A stretch of 64,000 nucleotides of DNA, from NCBI GenBank assembly GCA_963580285.1, contig CAUZLF010000711.1, positions 124,001 to 188,000 of the forward strand, given 5' to 3'. The notes under the pieces are model-generated. The model was not told where the DNA came from. It ran no database searches and saw only the letters and a list, made by a program, of their open reading frames with translations. Source of the stretch: Lucinisca nassula. Its lineage: Eukaryota > Mollusca > Bivalvia > Lucinida > Lucinidae. A program made the position numbers and the translations under genes. The number at the start of each line of letters is the position of its first letter. Within the stretch, counting starts at the first letter, position 1. Positions 42,901-55,153 of this stretch are shown in pieces.

Positions 42901-45900
42901 CTAGCGTAACGGCGGAGTGCGGGAGCTAGCGAGTACGTGGGACTCGAGTGGCTGAAAGGGCTTTAGCAGACCCACTAGCTGGCTACTCCAGGAAAACTCG
43001 TGTTTCCTTGAAAATGGGTGCGGAAAAGTAGTATGTGGCCGGCTTTGGATGGTGGGTAGGTTTTCCCGAACCCGGCCAAACGGAGAAGTGCGGGAGTTGG
43101 CGACGTAGCGCGACTTGGACATGGATAGATGTCCTATTCAGCAGTATGGGTGAGTATACTCGCAAAACTCTAGTTATTGAAAACTGGAGACAAGAAAATT
43201 GGTTAAAAATGCCCATTACCGCGTAGTATCGGAATCAGTGGAACACGAGTTCCTGCTGGTTCTGCTAGCGTAACGGCAGAGTGCGGGAGCTAGTGAGTAC
43301 GTGGGGCATGTGTGACTGAAGGGGCTTTAGCAGACCCACTAGCTGGCTACTCCGGGAAAACTCGTGTTTCCTGGAAAATGGGTGCGGAAAAGGAGGGTGC
43401 GTGAGGCTTTGGGGTGGGTAGGTTTTCCTGGACCCGGCCAAACGGTGAGGCGCGGGTTTTGGCGACATAGCGCGAAATGGGCGTAGATAGATGTCCTATC
43501 AAGCAGTGTGGGTGAGTATATTGGCAAAACTCTGGTAACTGCAAACTGGAGACAAGAACATTGATGAAAAATGCCCATTACCGTGTTGTATTGGAATCAG
43601 TGGAACACGAGTTCCTGTTGGTTGTGCTAGCGTAACGGCGGAGTGCGGGAGCTAGCGAGTACGTGGAACATGAGTGGCTGAAAGGGCTTTAGCAGACCCA
43701 CTAGCCGGCTACTCCAGGAAAACACGTGTTTCCTTGAAAATGGGTGCGGAAAAGTAGTATGTTGCCGGCTTTGGGTGGTGGGTAGGTTTTCCCGAACCCG
43801 GCCAAACGGAGAAGTGCGGGAGTTGGCGACGTAGCGCGACTTGGACATGGATAGATGTCCTATTCAGCAGTATGGGTGAGTATACTCGCAAAACTCTAGT
43901 TATTGAAAACTGGAGACAAGAAAATTGGTTAAAAATGTCCATTACCGCGTTGTATCGGAATCAGTGGAACACGAGTTCCTGCTGGTTCTGCTAGCGTAAC
44001 GGCTGAGTGCGGGAGCTAGTGAGTACGTGGGACATGTGTGGCTGAAGGGGCTTTAGCAGACCCACTAGCTGGCTACTCCGGGAAAACTCGTGTTTCCTGG
44101 AAAATGGGTGCGGAAAAGGAGTGTGCGTGAGGCTTGGGGGTGGGTAGGTTTTCCTGGACCCGGCCAAACGGTTAGGTGCGGGTGTTGGCGACATAGCGCG
44201 AAATGGGCGTAGATAGATGTCCTATCAAGCAGTGTGGGTGAGTACATTGGCAAAACTCTGGTTACTGCAAACTGGAGACAAGAACATTGATGAAAAATGC
44301 CCATTACCGCGTTGTATTGGAATCAGTGGAACACGAGTTCCTGCTGGTTCTGCTAGCGTAACGACGGAGTGCGGGAGCTAGCGTGTACATGGGACATGGG
44401 TTGCTGAAGGGGCTTTAGCAGACCCACTAGCTGGCTACTCCGGGAAAATTCGTGTTTCCTTGAAAATGGGTTCGTAAAAGTAGTATGTTGCCGGCTTGGG
44501 GTGGTAGGTAGGTATTCCCGAACCCAGCCAAACGGTGAGGTGCGGGAGTTGGCGACGTAGCGCGACTCGGACATGGATAGATGTCCTATCCAGCAGTATG
44601 GGTGAGTATACTCGCTAAACTCTGGTTACTGAAAACTTGAGACAAGAAAATTGGTGAACATTGCCCATTGCCACATTGTTTCGGAATCAGTGGAACACGA
44701 GTTCCTGTTGGTTCTGCTAGCGAAACGGCGGAGTGCGGGAGCTAGTGAGTACGTGGGGCACGTGTGGCTGAAGTGGCTTTAGCAGACCCACTAGCTGGCT
44801 ACTCCGGGAAAACTCGTGTTTCCTGGAAAATGGGTGCGGAAAAGGAGTGTGCGTGAGGCTTGGGGGTGGGTAGGTTTTCCTGGACCCGGCCAAACGGTGA
44901 GGTGCGGGTGTTGGCGACATAGCGCGAAATGGGCGTAGATAGATGTCCTATCAAGCAGTGTGGGTGAGTACATTGGCAAAACTCTGGTTACTGCAAACTG
45001 GAGACAAGAACATAGATGAAAAATGCCCATTACCGCGTTGTATTGGAATCAGTGGAACACGAGTTCCTGCTGGTTCTGCTAGCCTAACGGCGGAGTGCGG
45101 GAGCTAGCGAGTACGTGGGACATGAGTGGCTGAAAGGGCTTTAGCAGACCCACTAGCTGGCTACTCCAGGAAAACTCGTGTTTCCTTGAAAATAAGTGCG
45201 GAAAAGTAGTATGTGGCCGGCTTGGGATGGTGGGAAGGTTTTCCCGAACCCGGCCAAACGGAGAAGTGCGGGAGTTGGCGACGTAGCGCGACTTGGACAT
45301 GGATAGATGTCCTATCCAGCAGTATGGGTGAGTATACTCGCAAAACTCTAGTTATTGAAAACTGGAGAGAAGAAAATTGGTTAAAAATGCCCATTACCGC
45401 GTTGTATCGGAATCAGTGGAACACGAGTTCCTGCTGGTTCTGCTAGCGTAACGGCGGAGTGTGGGAGCTAGTGAGTACGTGGGGCATGTGTGGCTGAAAG
45501 GGGTTTAGCAGACCCACTAGCTGGCTACTCCGGGAAAACTCGTGTTTCCTGGAAAATGGGTGCGGAAAAGTAGTATGTGGCTGGCTTGGGGTGGTGGGTA
45601 GGTTTTTCCGAACCCGGCCAAACGGAGAAGTGCGGGAGTTGGCGACGTAGCGCGACTTGGACATGGATAGATGTCCTATCCAGCAGTATGGGTGAGTATA
45701 CTCGCAAAACTCTAGTTATTGAAAACTGGAGACAAGAAAATTGGTTAAAAATGTCCATAACCGCGTTGTATCGGAATCAGTGGAACACGAGTTCCTGCTG
45801 GTTCTGCTAGCGTAACGGCGGAGTGCGGGAGCTAGTGAGTACGTGGGGCATGTATGGCTGAAGGGGCTTTAGCAGACCCACTAGCTGGCTACTCCGGGAA

Positions 45901-48900
45901 AACTCGTGTTTCCTGGAAAATGGGTATGGAAAAGGAGTGTGCGTGAGGCTTGGGGGCGGGTAGGTTTTCCTGGACCCGGCCAAACGTTGAGGTGCAGGTG
46001 TTGGCGACATAGCGCGAAATGGGCGTAGATAGATGTCCTATCAAGCAGTGTGTGTGAGTACATTGGCAAAACTCTGGTTACTGCAAACTGGAGACAAGAA
46101 CATTGATGAAAAATGCCCATTACTCCGTTGTATTGGAATCAGTGGAACACGAGTTCCTGCTGGTTCTGCTAGCGTAACGACGGAGTGCGGGAGCTAGCGT
46201 GTACATGGGACATGAGTGGCTGAAGGGGCTTTAGCAGACCCACTAGCTGGCTACTCCGGGAAAATTCGTGTTTTTCTTGAAAATGGGTTCATAAAAGTAG
46301 TATGTTGCCGGCTTTGGTGGTAGGTAGGTTTTCCCGAACCCGGCCAAACGGTGAGGTGCGGGAGTTGGCGACGTAGCGCGACTAGGACATGGATAGATGT
46401 CCTATCCAGCAGTATGGGTGAGTATACTCGCTAAACTCTGGTTACTGAAAACTTGAGACAAGAAAATTGGTGAACATTGCCCATTGCCAGGTCTTTTCGG
46501 AATCAGTGGAACACGAGTTCCTGCTGGTTCTGCTAGCGAAACGGCGGAGTGCGGGAGCTAGTGAGTACGTGGGGCATGTGTGGCTGAAGGGGCTTTAGCA
46601 GACCCACTAGCTGGCTACTTCGGTAAAACTCGTGTTTCCTGGAAAATGGGTGCGGAAAAGGAGTGTGCATTAGGCTTGGGGTCGGGTAGGTTTTCCTGGA
46701 CCCGGCCAAACGGTGAGGTGCGGGTGTTGGCGACATAGCGCGAAATGGGCGTAGATAGATGTCCTATCAAGCAGTGTGGGTGAGTACATTGGCAAAACTC
46801 TGGTTACTGCAAACTGGAGACAAGAACATTGATGAAAATGCACATTACCGCGTTGTATTGGAATCAGTGGAACACGAGTTGCTGCTGGTTCTGCTAGCGT
46901 AACGGCGGAGTGCGGGAGCTAGCGAGTACGTGGGACATGAGTGGCTGAAAGGGCTTTAGCAGATCCACTGGCTGGCTACTCCAGGAAAACTTGTGTTTCC
47001 TTGAAAATGGGTGCGGAAAAGTAGTATGTTGCCGGCTTGGGGTGGTGGGTAGGTTTTCCCGAACCCGGCCAAACGGAGAAGTGCGGGAGTTGGCGACGTA
47101 GCGCGATTTGGACATGGATAGATGTCCTATTCAGCAGTATGGGTGAGTATACTCGCAAAACTCTAGTTATTGAAAACTGGAGACAAGAAAATTGGTTAAA
47201 AATGTCCATTACCGCGTTGTATCGGAATCAGTGGAACACGAGTTCCTGCTGGTTCTGCTAGCGTAACGGCTGAGTGCGGGAGCTAGTGAGTACGTGGGGC
47301 ATGTGTGGCTGAAGGGGCTTTAGCAGACCCACTAGCTGGCTACTCCGGGAAAACTCGTGTTTCCTGGAAAATGGGTGCGGAAAAGGAGTGTGCGTGAGGC
47401 TTGGGGGTGGGTAGGTTTTCCTGGACCCGGCCAAACGGTGAGGTGCGGGTGTTGGCGACATAGCGCGAAATGGGCGTAGATAGATGTCCTATCAAGCAGT
47501 GTGGGTGAGTGCATTGGCAAAACTCTGGTTACTGCAAACTGGAGACAAGAACATTGATGAAAAATGCCGCCTACCGCGTTGTATTGGAATCAGTGGAACA
47601 CGAGTTCCTGCTGGTTCTGCTAGCGTAACGACGGAGTGCGGGAGCTAGCGTGTACATGGGACATGGGTGGCTGAAGGGGCTTTAGCAGACCCACTAGCTG
47701 GCTACTCCGGGAAAATTCGTGTTTCCTTGAAAATGGGTTCGTAAAAGTAGTATGTTGCCGGCTTGGGGTGGTAGGTAGGTATTCCCGAACCCGGCCAAAC
47801 GGTGAGGTGCGGGAGTTGGCGACGTAGCGCGACTCGGACATGGATAGATGTCCTATCCAGCAGTATGGGTGAGTATACTCGCTAAACTCTGGTTACTGAA
47901 AACTTGAGACAAGAAAATTGGTGAACATTGCCCATTGCCACGTTGTTTCGGAATCAGTGGAACACGAGTTCCTGCTGGTTCTGCTAGCGAAACGGCGGAG
48001 TGCGGGAGCTAGTGAGTACGTGGGGCATGTGTGGCTGAAGGGGCTTTAGCAGACCCACTAGCTGGCTACTCCGGGAAAACTCGTGTTTCCTGGAAAATGG
48101 GTGCGGAAAAGGATTGTGCGTGAGGCTTGGGGCTGGGTAGGTTTTCCTGGACCCGGCCAAACGGTGAGGTGCGGGTGTTGGCGACATAGCGCGAAATGGG
48201 CGTAGATAGATGTGCTATCAAGCAGTGTGGGTGAGTACATTGGCAAAACTCTGGTTACTGCAAACTGGAGACAAGAACATAGATGAAAAATGCCCATTAC
48301 CGCGTTGTATTGGAATCAGTGGAACACGAGTTCCTGCTGGTTCTGCTAGCGTAACGGCGGAGTGCGGGAGCTAGCGAGTACGTGGGACATGAGTGGCTGA
48401 AAGGGCTTTAGCAGACCCACTAGCTGGCTACTCCAGGAAAACTCGTGTTTCCTTGAAAATGGGTGCGGAAAAGTAGTATGTGGCCGGCTTGGGATGGTGG
48501 GTAGGTTTTCCCGAACCCGGCCAAACGGAGAAGTGCGGGAGTTGGCGACGTAGCGCGACTTGGACATGGATAGATGTCCTATTCAGCAGTATGGGTGAGT
48601 ATTCTCGTAAAACTCTAGTTATTGAAAACTGGAGACAAGAAAATTGGTTAAAAATGCCCATTACCGCGTTGTATCGGAATCAGTGGAACACGAGTTCCTG
48701 CTCGTTCTGCTAGCGTAACGGCGGAGTGCGGGAGCTAGTGAGTACGTGGGGCATGTGTGGCTGAAGGGGCTTTAGCAGACCCACTAGCTGGCTACTCCGG
48801 GAAAACTCGTGTTTCCTTGAAAATGGGTGCGGAAAAGGAGTGTGCGTGAGGCTTTGGGGTGGGTAGGTTTTCCTGGACCCGGCCAAACGTCGAGGCGCGG

Positions 48901-51900
48901 GTTTTGGCGACATAGCGCGAAATGGGCGTAGATAGATGTCCTATCAAGCAGTGTGGGTGAGTATATTGGCAAAACTCTGGTTACTGCAAACTGGAGACAA
49001 GAACATTGATGAAAAATGCCCATTACCGTGTTGTATTGGAATCAGTGGAACACGAGATCCTGTTGGTTGTGCTAGCGTAACGGCGGAGTGCGGGAGCTAG
49101 CGAGTACGTGGAACATGAGTGGCTGAAAGGGCTTTAGCAGACCCACTAGCCGGCTACTCCAGGAAAACACGTGTTTCCTTGAAAATGGGTGCGGAAGAGT
49201 AGTATGTGGCCGGCTTTGGGTGGTGGGTAGGTTTTCCCGAACCCGGCCAAACGGAGAAGTGCGGGAGTTGGCGACGTAGCGCGACTTGGACATGGATAGA
49301 TGTCCTATTCAGCAGTATGGGTGAGTATACTCGCAAAACTCTAGTTATTGAAAACTGGAGACAAGAAAATTGGTTAAAAATGTCCATTACCTCGTTGTAT
49401 CGGAATCAGTGGAACACGAGTTCCTGCTGGTTCTGCTAGCGTAACGGCTGAGTGCGGGAGCTAGTGAGTACGTGGGACATGTGTGGCTGAAGGGGCTTTA
49501 GCAGACCCACTAGCTGGCTACTCCGGGAAAACTCGTGTTTCCTGGAAAATGGGTGCGGAAAAGGAGTGTGCGTGAGGCTTGGGGGTGGGTAGGTTTTCCT
49601 GGACCCGGCCAAACGGTTAGGTGCGGGTGTTGGCGACATAGCGCGAAATGGGCGTAGATAGATGTCCTATCAAGCAGTGTGGGTGAGTACATTGGCAAAA
49701 CTCTGGTTACTGCAAACTGGAGACAAGAACATTGATGAAAATGCCCATTACCGCGTTGTATTGGAATCAGTGGAACACGAGTTCCTGCTGGTTCTGCTAG
49801 CGTAACGATGGAGTGCGGGAGGTAGCGTGTACATGGGACATGGGTGGCTGAAGGGGCTTTAGCAGACCCACTAGCTGGCTTCTCCGGGAAAATTCGTGTT
49901 TCCTTGAAAATGGGTTCGTAAAAGTAGTATGTTGCCGGCTTGGGGTGGTAGGTAGGTATTCCCGAACCCGGCCAAACGGTGAGGTGCGGGAGTTGGCGAC
50001 GTAGCGCGACTCGGACATGGATAGATGTCCTATCCAGCAGTATGGGTGAGTATACTCGCTAAACTCTGGTTACTGAAAACTTGAGACAAGAAAAATGGTG
50101 AAAATTGCCCATTGCCTCGTTGTTTCGGAATCAGTGGAACACGAGTTCCTGCTGGTTCTGCTAGCGAAACGGCGGAGTGCGGGAGCTAGTGAGTACGTGG
50201 GGCATGTGTGGCTGAAGTGGCTTTAGCAGACCCACGAGCTGGCTACTCCGGGAAAACTCGTGTTTCCTGTTAAATGGGTGCGGAAAAGGAGTGTGCGTGA
50301 GGCTTGGGGGTGGGTAGGTTTTCCTGGACCCGGCCAAACGATGAGGTGCGGGTGTTGGCGATATAGCGCGAAATGGGCGTAGATAGATGTGCTATCAAGC
50401 AGTGTGGGTGAGTACATTGGCAAAACTCTGGTTACTGCAAACTCTAGACAAGAACATTGATGAAAAATGCCCATTACCGCGTTGTATTGGAATCAGTGGA
50501 ACACGAGTTCCTGCTGGTTCTGCTAGCGTAACGGCGGAGTGCGGGAGCTAGCGAGTACGTGGGACATGAGTGGCTGAAAGGGCTTTAGCAGACCCACTAG
50601 CTGGCTACTCCAGGAAAACTCGTGTTTCCTTGAAAATGGGTGCGGAAAAGTAGTATGTGGCCGGCTTGGGATGGTGGGAAGGTTTTCCCGAACCCGGCCA
50701 AACGGAGAAGTGCGGGAGTTGGCGACGTAGCGCGACTTGGACATGGATAGATGTCCTATCCAGCAGTATGGGTGAGTATACTCGTAAAACTCTAGTTATT
50801 GAAAACTGGAGACAAGAAAATTGATGAAAAATGCCCATTACCGCGTTGTATTGGAATCAGTGGAACACGAGTTCCTGCTGGTTCTGCTAGCGTAACGATG
50901 GAGTGCGGGAGCTAGCGAGTACGTGGGACATGAGTGGCTGAAAGGGCTTAAGCAGACTCACTGGCTGGCTACTGCAGGAAAACTCGTGTTTCCTTGAAAA
51001 TGGGTGCGGAAAAGCAGTATGTGGTCGGCTTGGGGTCGTGGGTAGGTTTTCCCGAACCCGGCCAAACGGTGAGGTGCGGGAGTTGGCGACGTAGCGCGAC
51101 TCGGATATGGATAGATGTCCTATCCAGCAGTATGGGTGAGTACATTGGCAAAACTCTGGTTACTGCAAACTGGAGACAAGAACATTGATGAAAAATGCCC
51201 ATTACCGCGTTGTATTGGAATCAGTGGTACACGAGTTCCTGCTGGTTCTGCTAGCGTAACGGCGGAGTGCGGGAGCTAGCGAGTACGTGGGACATGAGTG
51301 GCTGAAAGGGCTTTAGCAGACCCACTGGCTTGCTACTCCAGGAAAACTCGTGTTTCCTTGAAAATGGGTGCGGAAAAGTAGTATGTGGCCGGCTTGGGGT
51401 AGTGGGTAGGTTTTCCCGACCCCGGCCAAACGGAGAAGTGCGGGAGTTGGCGACGTAGCGCGACTTGGACATGGATAGATGTCCTATCCAGCAGTATGGG
51501 TGAGTATACTCGCAAAACTCTAGTTATTGAAAACTGGAGAGAAGAAAATTGGTTAAAAATGCCCATTACCGCGTTGTATCGGAATCAGTGGAACACGAGT
51601 TCCTGCTGGTTCTGCTTGCGTAACGGCGGAGTGCGGGAGCTAGTGAGTACGTGGGGCATGTGTGGATGAAGGGGCTTTAGCAGACCCACTAGCTGGCTAC
51701 TCCGGGAAAACTCGTGTTTCCTGGAAAATGGGTGCGGAAAAGGAGTGTGCGTGATGCTTGGGGGTGGGTAGGTTTTCCTGGACCCGGCCAAACGGTGAGG
51801 TGCGGGTGTTGGCGACATAGTGCGAAATGGGCGTAGATAGATGCCCTATCAAGCAGTGTGGGTGAGTACATTGGCAAAACTCTGGTTACTGCAAACTGGA

Positions 51901-52586
51901 GACAAGAACATTGATGAAAAATGCCCATTACCGCGTTGTATTGGAATCAGTGGAACACGAGTTCCTGCTGGTTCTGCTAGCGAAACGGCGGAGTGCGGGA
52001 GCTAGCGAGTACGTGGGACATGAGTGGCTGAAAGGGCTTTAGCAGACCCACTAGCTGGCTACTCCAGGAAAACTCGTGTTTCCTTGAAAATGGGTGCGGA
52101 AAGGTAGTATGTGGCTGGCTATGGGTGGTGGGTAGGTTTTCCCGAACCCGGCCAAACGGAGAAGTGCGGGAGTTTGCGACGTAGCGCGACTTGGACATGG
52201 ATAGATGTCCTATCCAGCAGTATGGGTGAGTATACTTGCAAAACTCTAGTTATTGAAAACTGGAGACAAGAAAATTGGTTAAAAATGTCCATTACCGCGT
52301 TGTATCGGAATCAGTGGAACACGAGTTCCTGCTGGTTCTGCTAGCGTAACGGCGGAATGCGGGAGCTAGTGAGTACGTGGGGCATGTAGCTGAAGGGTCT
52401 TTAGCAGACCCACTAGCTGGCTACTCCAGGAAAACTCGTGTTTCCTGGAAAATGGGTAATGAAAAGGAGTGTGCGTGAGGCTTGGGGGCGGGTAGGTTTT
52501 CCTGGACCCGGCCAAACGTTGAGGTGCAGGTGTTGGCGACATAGCGCGAAATGGGCGTAGATAGATATCCTATCAAGCAGTGTGGG
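39952..52586. repeat. Satellite array, monomer about 363 bp (A/B dimers, higher-order)
   Basis: About 35 head-to-tail monomers carry GGAATCAGTGGAACACGAGT, GCTTTAGCAGACCCACTAGC, AAACTCGTGTTTCCT and GGTGAGTA at fixed spacing. Type A monomers have GCGACGTAGCGCGACT and type B have GCGACATAGCGCGAAATGGG. They mostly alternate, giving a 726-bp dimer. Variant patterns repeat at about 2,177 bp (six monomers) and about 5,445 bp (fifteen monomers; for example 41088-44574 against 46533-50018). The array is GC-richer than its surroundings. The recurring 67-79 codon ORFs in several frames are stop-poor satellite sequence, not genes. Confidence 0.97.
52582..52586 (+). repeat. 5-bp target duplication GTGGG, left
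   Basis: GTGGG precedes the LTR and is repeated after the other LTR at 62079-62083. The uninterrupted satellite reads AGCAGTGTGGGTGAGTAC at this point. Confidence 0.97.
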
Positions 52587-53084
52587 TGTTACGAGATGGA
52601 ATAGGAAACCTCTCTGGTGCTTATGCACATCTAAATTATTTTAGTAGATATATGGTAGGGCGGTGTGAGTGAAATATTTTAGGTGAAATATGGTACGCAA
52701 GCTATGCGGCTCCATGAACAAGTCATGCACATATCATACGATGTATGCATGAGTGGTTTATAGAGAGCTGTTTTTACAATACAGGGGCCCGCTAAAAGGC
52801 CGAGTCCTATAGAATTTGCCTAAAAATCGCCAACCGCCAAATTGTGCCATATATGATTTTTATTCCCGTCACGTGTTGTGTGGGTGTTCGTTTTGACAGG
52901 AGTCATGTCATTGATTATAGGGTCGTTTCATCAATATTTCCTATGGGAAATATACTATTTGAACGCAAATCCATTATCTACTCGATTTTTGCTATCTAGC
53001 TTTGTTTGTGGCCGGTATCTCCACTTCCCCACGAACAAAGCAAGGTAATACGAGTAGGCATGATTTTCCGGTAGTATTCATAGA

Positions 53085-53092
53085 TATATAAA
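53085..53092 (+). promoter_or_regulatory. TATA box of the 5' LTR
   Basis: TATATAAA lies about 500 bp into the LTR. About 25-30 bp downstream CACTTCAGCAGCAG (53110-53123) offers an initiator-like start. The equivalent in the 3' LTR is 60031-60038. Confidence 0.65.
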
Positions 53093-53289
53093 CCCTGAAA
53101 AAAAGCGGACACTTCAGCAGCAGGTCAAGTTGTAAAGAGTGAACATTGTGACGGGGAAATAGAAAGTATATTGAAAGGTATGTTAAATCTATGTTTAGTA
53201 TTATTTTTGTATGAACATGCTTGTAGGTTTTGGAGGGGTTTACTTCTAGTATACCCCAACTTTCTGAAGCCTATTCTGAATTCACTATT

Positions 53290-53427
53290 GAGGCCTGTAG
53301 TGATTAGGCTACTAGCTTTGCCAGCTAGACGTCGCAGGATCGATCCCAGGCTTCTCCAGTAGTAGAATGAGTCTTTCTAAGTGAGGTCCTGTCTCATGCT
53401 GACCCTAGATGTTGGTGAGACGTAAAG
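53290..53427 (+). mobile_element. tRNA-SINE fragment embedded in the 5' LTR
   Basis: GGCCTGTAGTGATTAGGCTA aligns with the SINE A-box region. GCAGGATCGATCCCAGGCTT carries the B box (53337-53347). TTGGTGAGACGTAAAG matches the SINE tail. Compare the intact copies at 25282 and 35825. It is diverged from them, so the capture is old. It is present in both LTRs (60236-60373). Confidence 0.8.
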
Positions 53428-53489
53428 TTTGGACACCCGCTCATTCTAGATTCATTTAGGCTTTTAGACCCCTTTTGTAGAATGTAATT

Positions 53490-53495
53490 AATAAA
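53490..53495 (+). terminator. Poly(A) signal AATAAA in the LTR
   Basis: AATAAA is followed within 20-40 bp by GT-rich sequence (CACTTGTTTGATCC, TTGTGACTGGCTGTGG). The copy in the 3' LTR (60436-60441) would end the transcript. Confidence 0.55.
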
Positions 53496-53869
53496 CGCCG
53501 GGTCACTTGTTTGATCCATGACTTGTGACTGGCTGTGGTTAGAAAACCGTGGTTCCGTCCCAATATGATATTAGGTGTAGAGGGGACGTAAACTTAAGAC
53601 GGGTTTAACCACATCTTCATCATCAGGGCAAACTCATACAAGAGCCTGTTGGGTTATCCGTGATGATGAACCGTAATGAATTTTATTTTACAAGCATGTT
53701 CACGTTGATTAGAAATAATTTTGTTCAAGAAGAATTACGAGTTCATTTTGTAATGATGCCGTTTTTGTCTGATAACTCAGTTTGTGCATGTATGTACATA
53801 TAAAGAACGTGATGATGATAAGTGGGAGTATTTGGTCGCCACACGTCATAACGGCCTGAACGGCGGGGA

Positions 53870-53877
53870 TGACGTCA
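53870..53877 (+). promoter_or_regulatory. CRE-like palindrome TGACGTCA in LTR
   Basis: This is a perfect CREB/ATF consensus within GGGATGACGTCAGCTGCGTC. It is repeated at 60816 in the 3' LTR, and the octamer also occurs inside the element at 55652 and 58898. Function is unproven. Confidence 0.4.
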
Positions 53878-54975
53878 GCTGCGTCATCGGCGTCGCGAGG
53901 ACGGTTGTGACGGGGTGCCTACCAAATAGAGAGAATTTACGGCATACAGTGTTGGCCCATATGAGACACTAACAAATGTTGTAGATTATAGATGAAAATC
54001 TTCTGTTGTAGTTTCTATCTGTTATTAATGTATTGAATTTGTGAATAGCTATATTTGTGAGCCGTGTCGCGGAGAAGGATATGAAATAGAGATTGTTATG
54101 TTTCCTGTAATTGGCGGCTGACCAGGTAGCGCAAAGGCGTGGTCTGTTCAATTGCCTCTTACTTGTGATAATGTAGTGAGCACAAATTTGATGAGTATTA
54201 TGCTCAGTAGTAGTGAGCATTAATTGATTTCTGTAGTGCTCAGTAAGGAACCATGAACTTTGAGTATTATTGTGTCAAGCGCTGGGTGCTGATAATTTGA
54301 TGCACAGTCAAGTTGAGTTCTGCTGTACGGTTATTTGTCGCATGCACTAATCAGCCTGTATGTCTGGTCGGCGCATGCGCAATAACGGTATATGCATGAA
54401 CATATTTTTACTTCTCCGGGAGGGGGATCATGATATAGCATGTATGTTTTGTGACTCGTTTCTAGTCCCGTTATCGTAATTTGCAGGCATAACAATGTGT
54501 GACCTGCTGCTCCCTGCTTCATAGCAGCAGGTACTGGTACGACGCTAGGCGTTAGGGTCCAGCAAGGGCGGACAGACCGCCGTAATCAGCGCCTACCAGG
54601 ATAGAAGCAGATTCTTCTAAATCATTGTTCGTTGTAAACAAATGTGATCAGGGAAGAGGTCAACTTACCTTATTTGGACGATCACTAAACGTTTGATCAG
54701 CAAACGTGATCGCTAATCCTAGGATAATCAATTATGTTGATAGACTAGTTTTACTAGTTCGCGAGAAGAAGTGTCACGCGAGTGGGGGATTCACCCAAGT
54801 TATAAACTGGCCAGTCGCGTCTTGTGTTGATTCTTTTTTTTTTGTTTTTCTTGTTTTTGTTGTTTGCTTCTGTAGGTATTCACGTCACCCGTTCCGAGCA
54901 CAGAACAGTGTTTTGCCTTCGGAGCGGACGTCGTGAGTTGGCTACAGAAGCAACAATTTGTGATGTTTTGTGTTA

Positions 54976-55049
54976 GTAAGTGTTGTATGTAGATACTGTA
55001 AATAATTCATGTCATTCATTTAACATCTTTCTTGTGCCTTACCCCACAG
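54976..55049 (+). other. Candidate 74-nt intron inside the LTR
   Basis: GTAAGT at 54976 and TTCTTGTGCCTTACCCCACAG ending at 55049 (shown as signals only) make a textbook short intron. With the acceptor at 54875 it would define a 100-nt exon (54876-54975). Because both LTRs keep it, the genomic RNA that was copied must have been unspliced here. Confidence 0.4.
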
Positions 55050-55134
55050 CTGCCCGTACACCTGTCAGAGATCACGCTCGGTTGTCTTGTCAGCATGGGG
55101 GTTTGCGGGACGCCGTAAACCCACATGTAACATT

Positions 55135-55153
55135 TGGTGTCAGTGAAGTGAGG
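55135..55153 (+). other. Primer-binding-site candidate
   Basis: TGGTGTCAGTGAAGTGAGG starts two bases after the LTR. The TGG start fits pairing with a tRNA 3' CCA end. I cannot name the tRNA. Confidence 0.55.

Larger units (their letters stand above)
53178..54875 (+). other. Candidate intron 1 inside the LTR
   Basis: AAAG|GTATGT at 53178 is a good donor, only about 65 bp after the probable start. A long T-rich tract (54831-54870) ends in TGTAG|G at 54875, a good acceptor. This would make a spliced leader. It is a prediction from signals only. Confidence 0.3.
52587..55132 (+). repeat. 5' LTR (2,546 bp)
   Basis: The borders are TGTTACGAGATGG and CCACATGTAACA. The inferred layout is U3 to about 53112 (TATA box at 53085), R to about 53515 (AATAAA at 53490), then a long U5 of about 1.6 kb. 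It is unusually long for an invertebrate gypsy element. A tRNA-SINE fragment (53290-53427) lies in the probable R region. No long ORF is present. Confidence 0.96.

Noticed and set aside
40000..52500. Dozens of 67-79 codon ORFs on the minus strand and some on the plus strand in the satellite
   Set aside because: They recur once per monomer, are open in several frames at once, and have no domain. They reflect stop-poor, GC-richer satellite sequence, and indels break them in several monomers.
53171..54936. Small ORFs in the LTR (repeated at 60117-61882)
   Set aside because: They lack motifs; one of them begins at GTG rather than ATG. The longer one overlaps the SINE remnant.
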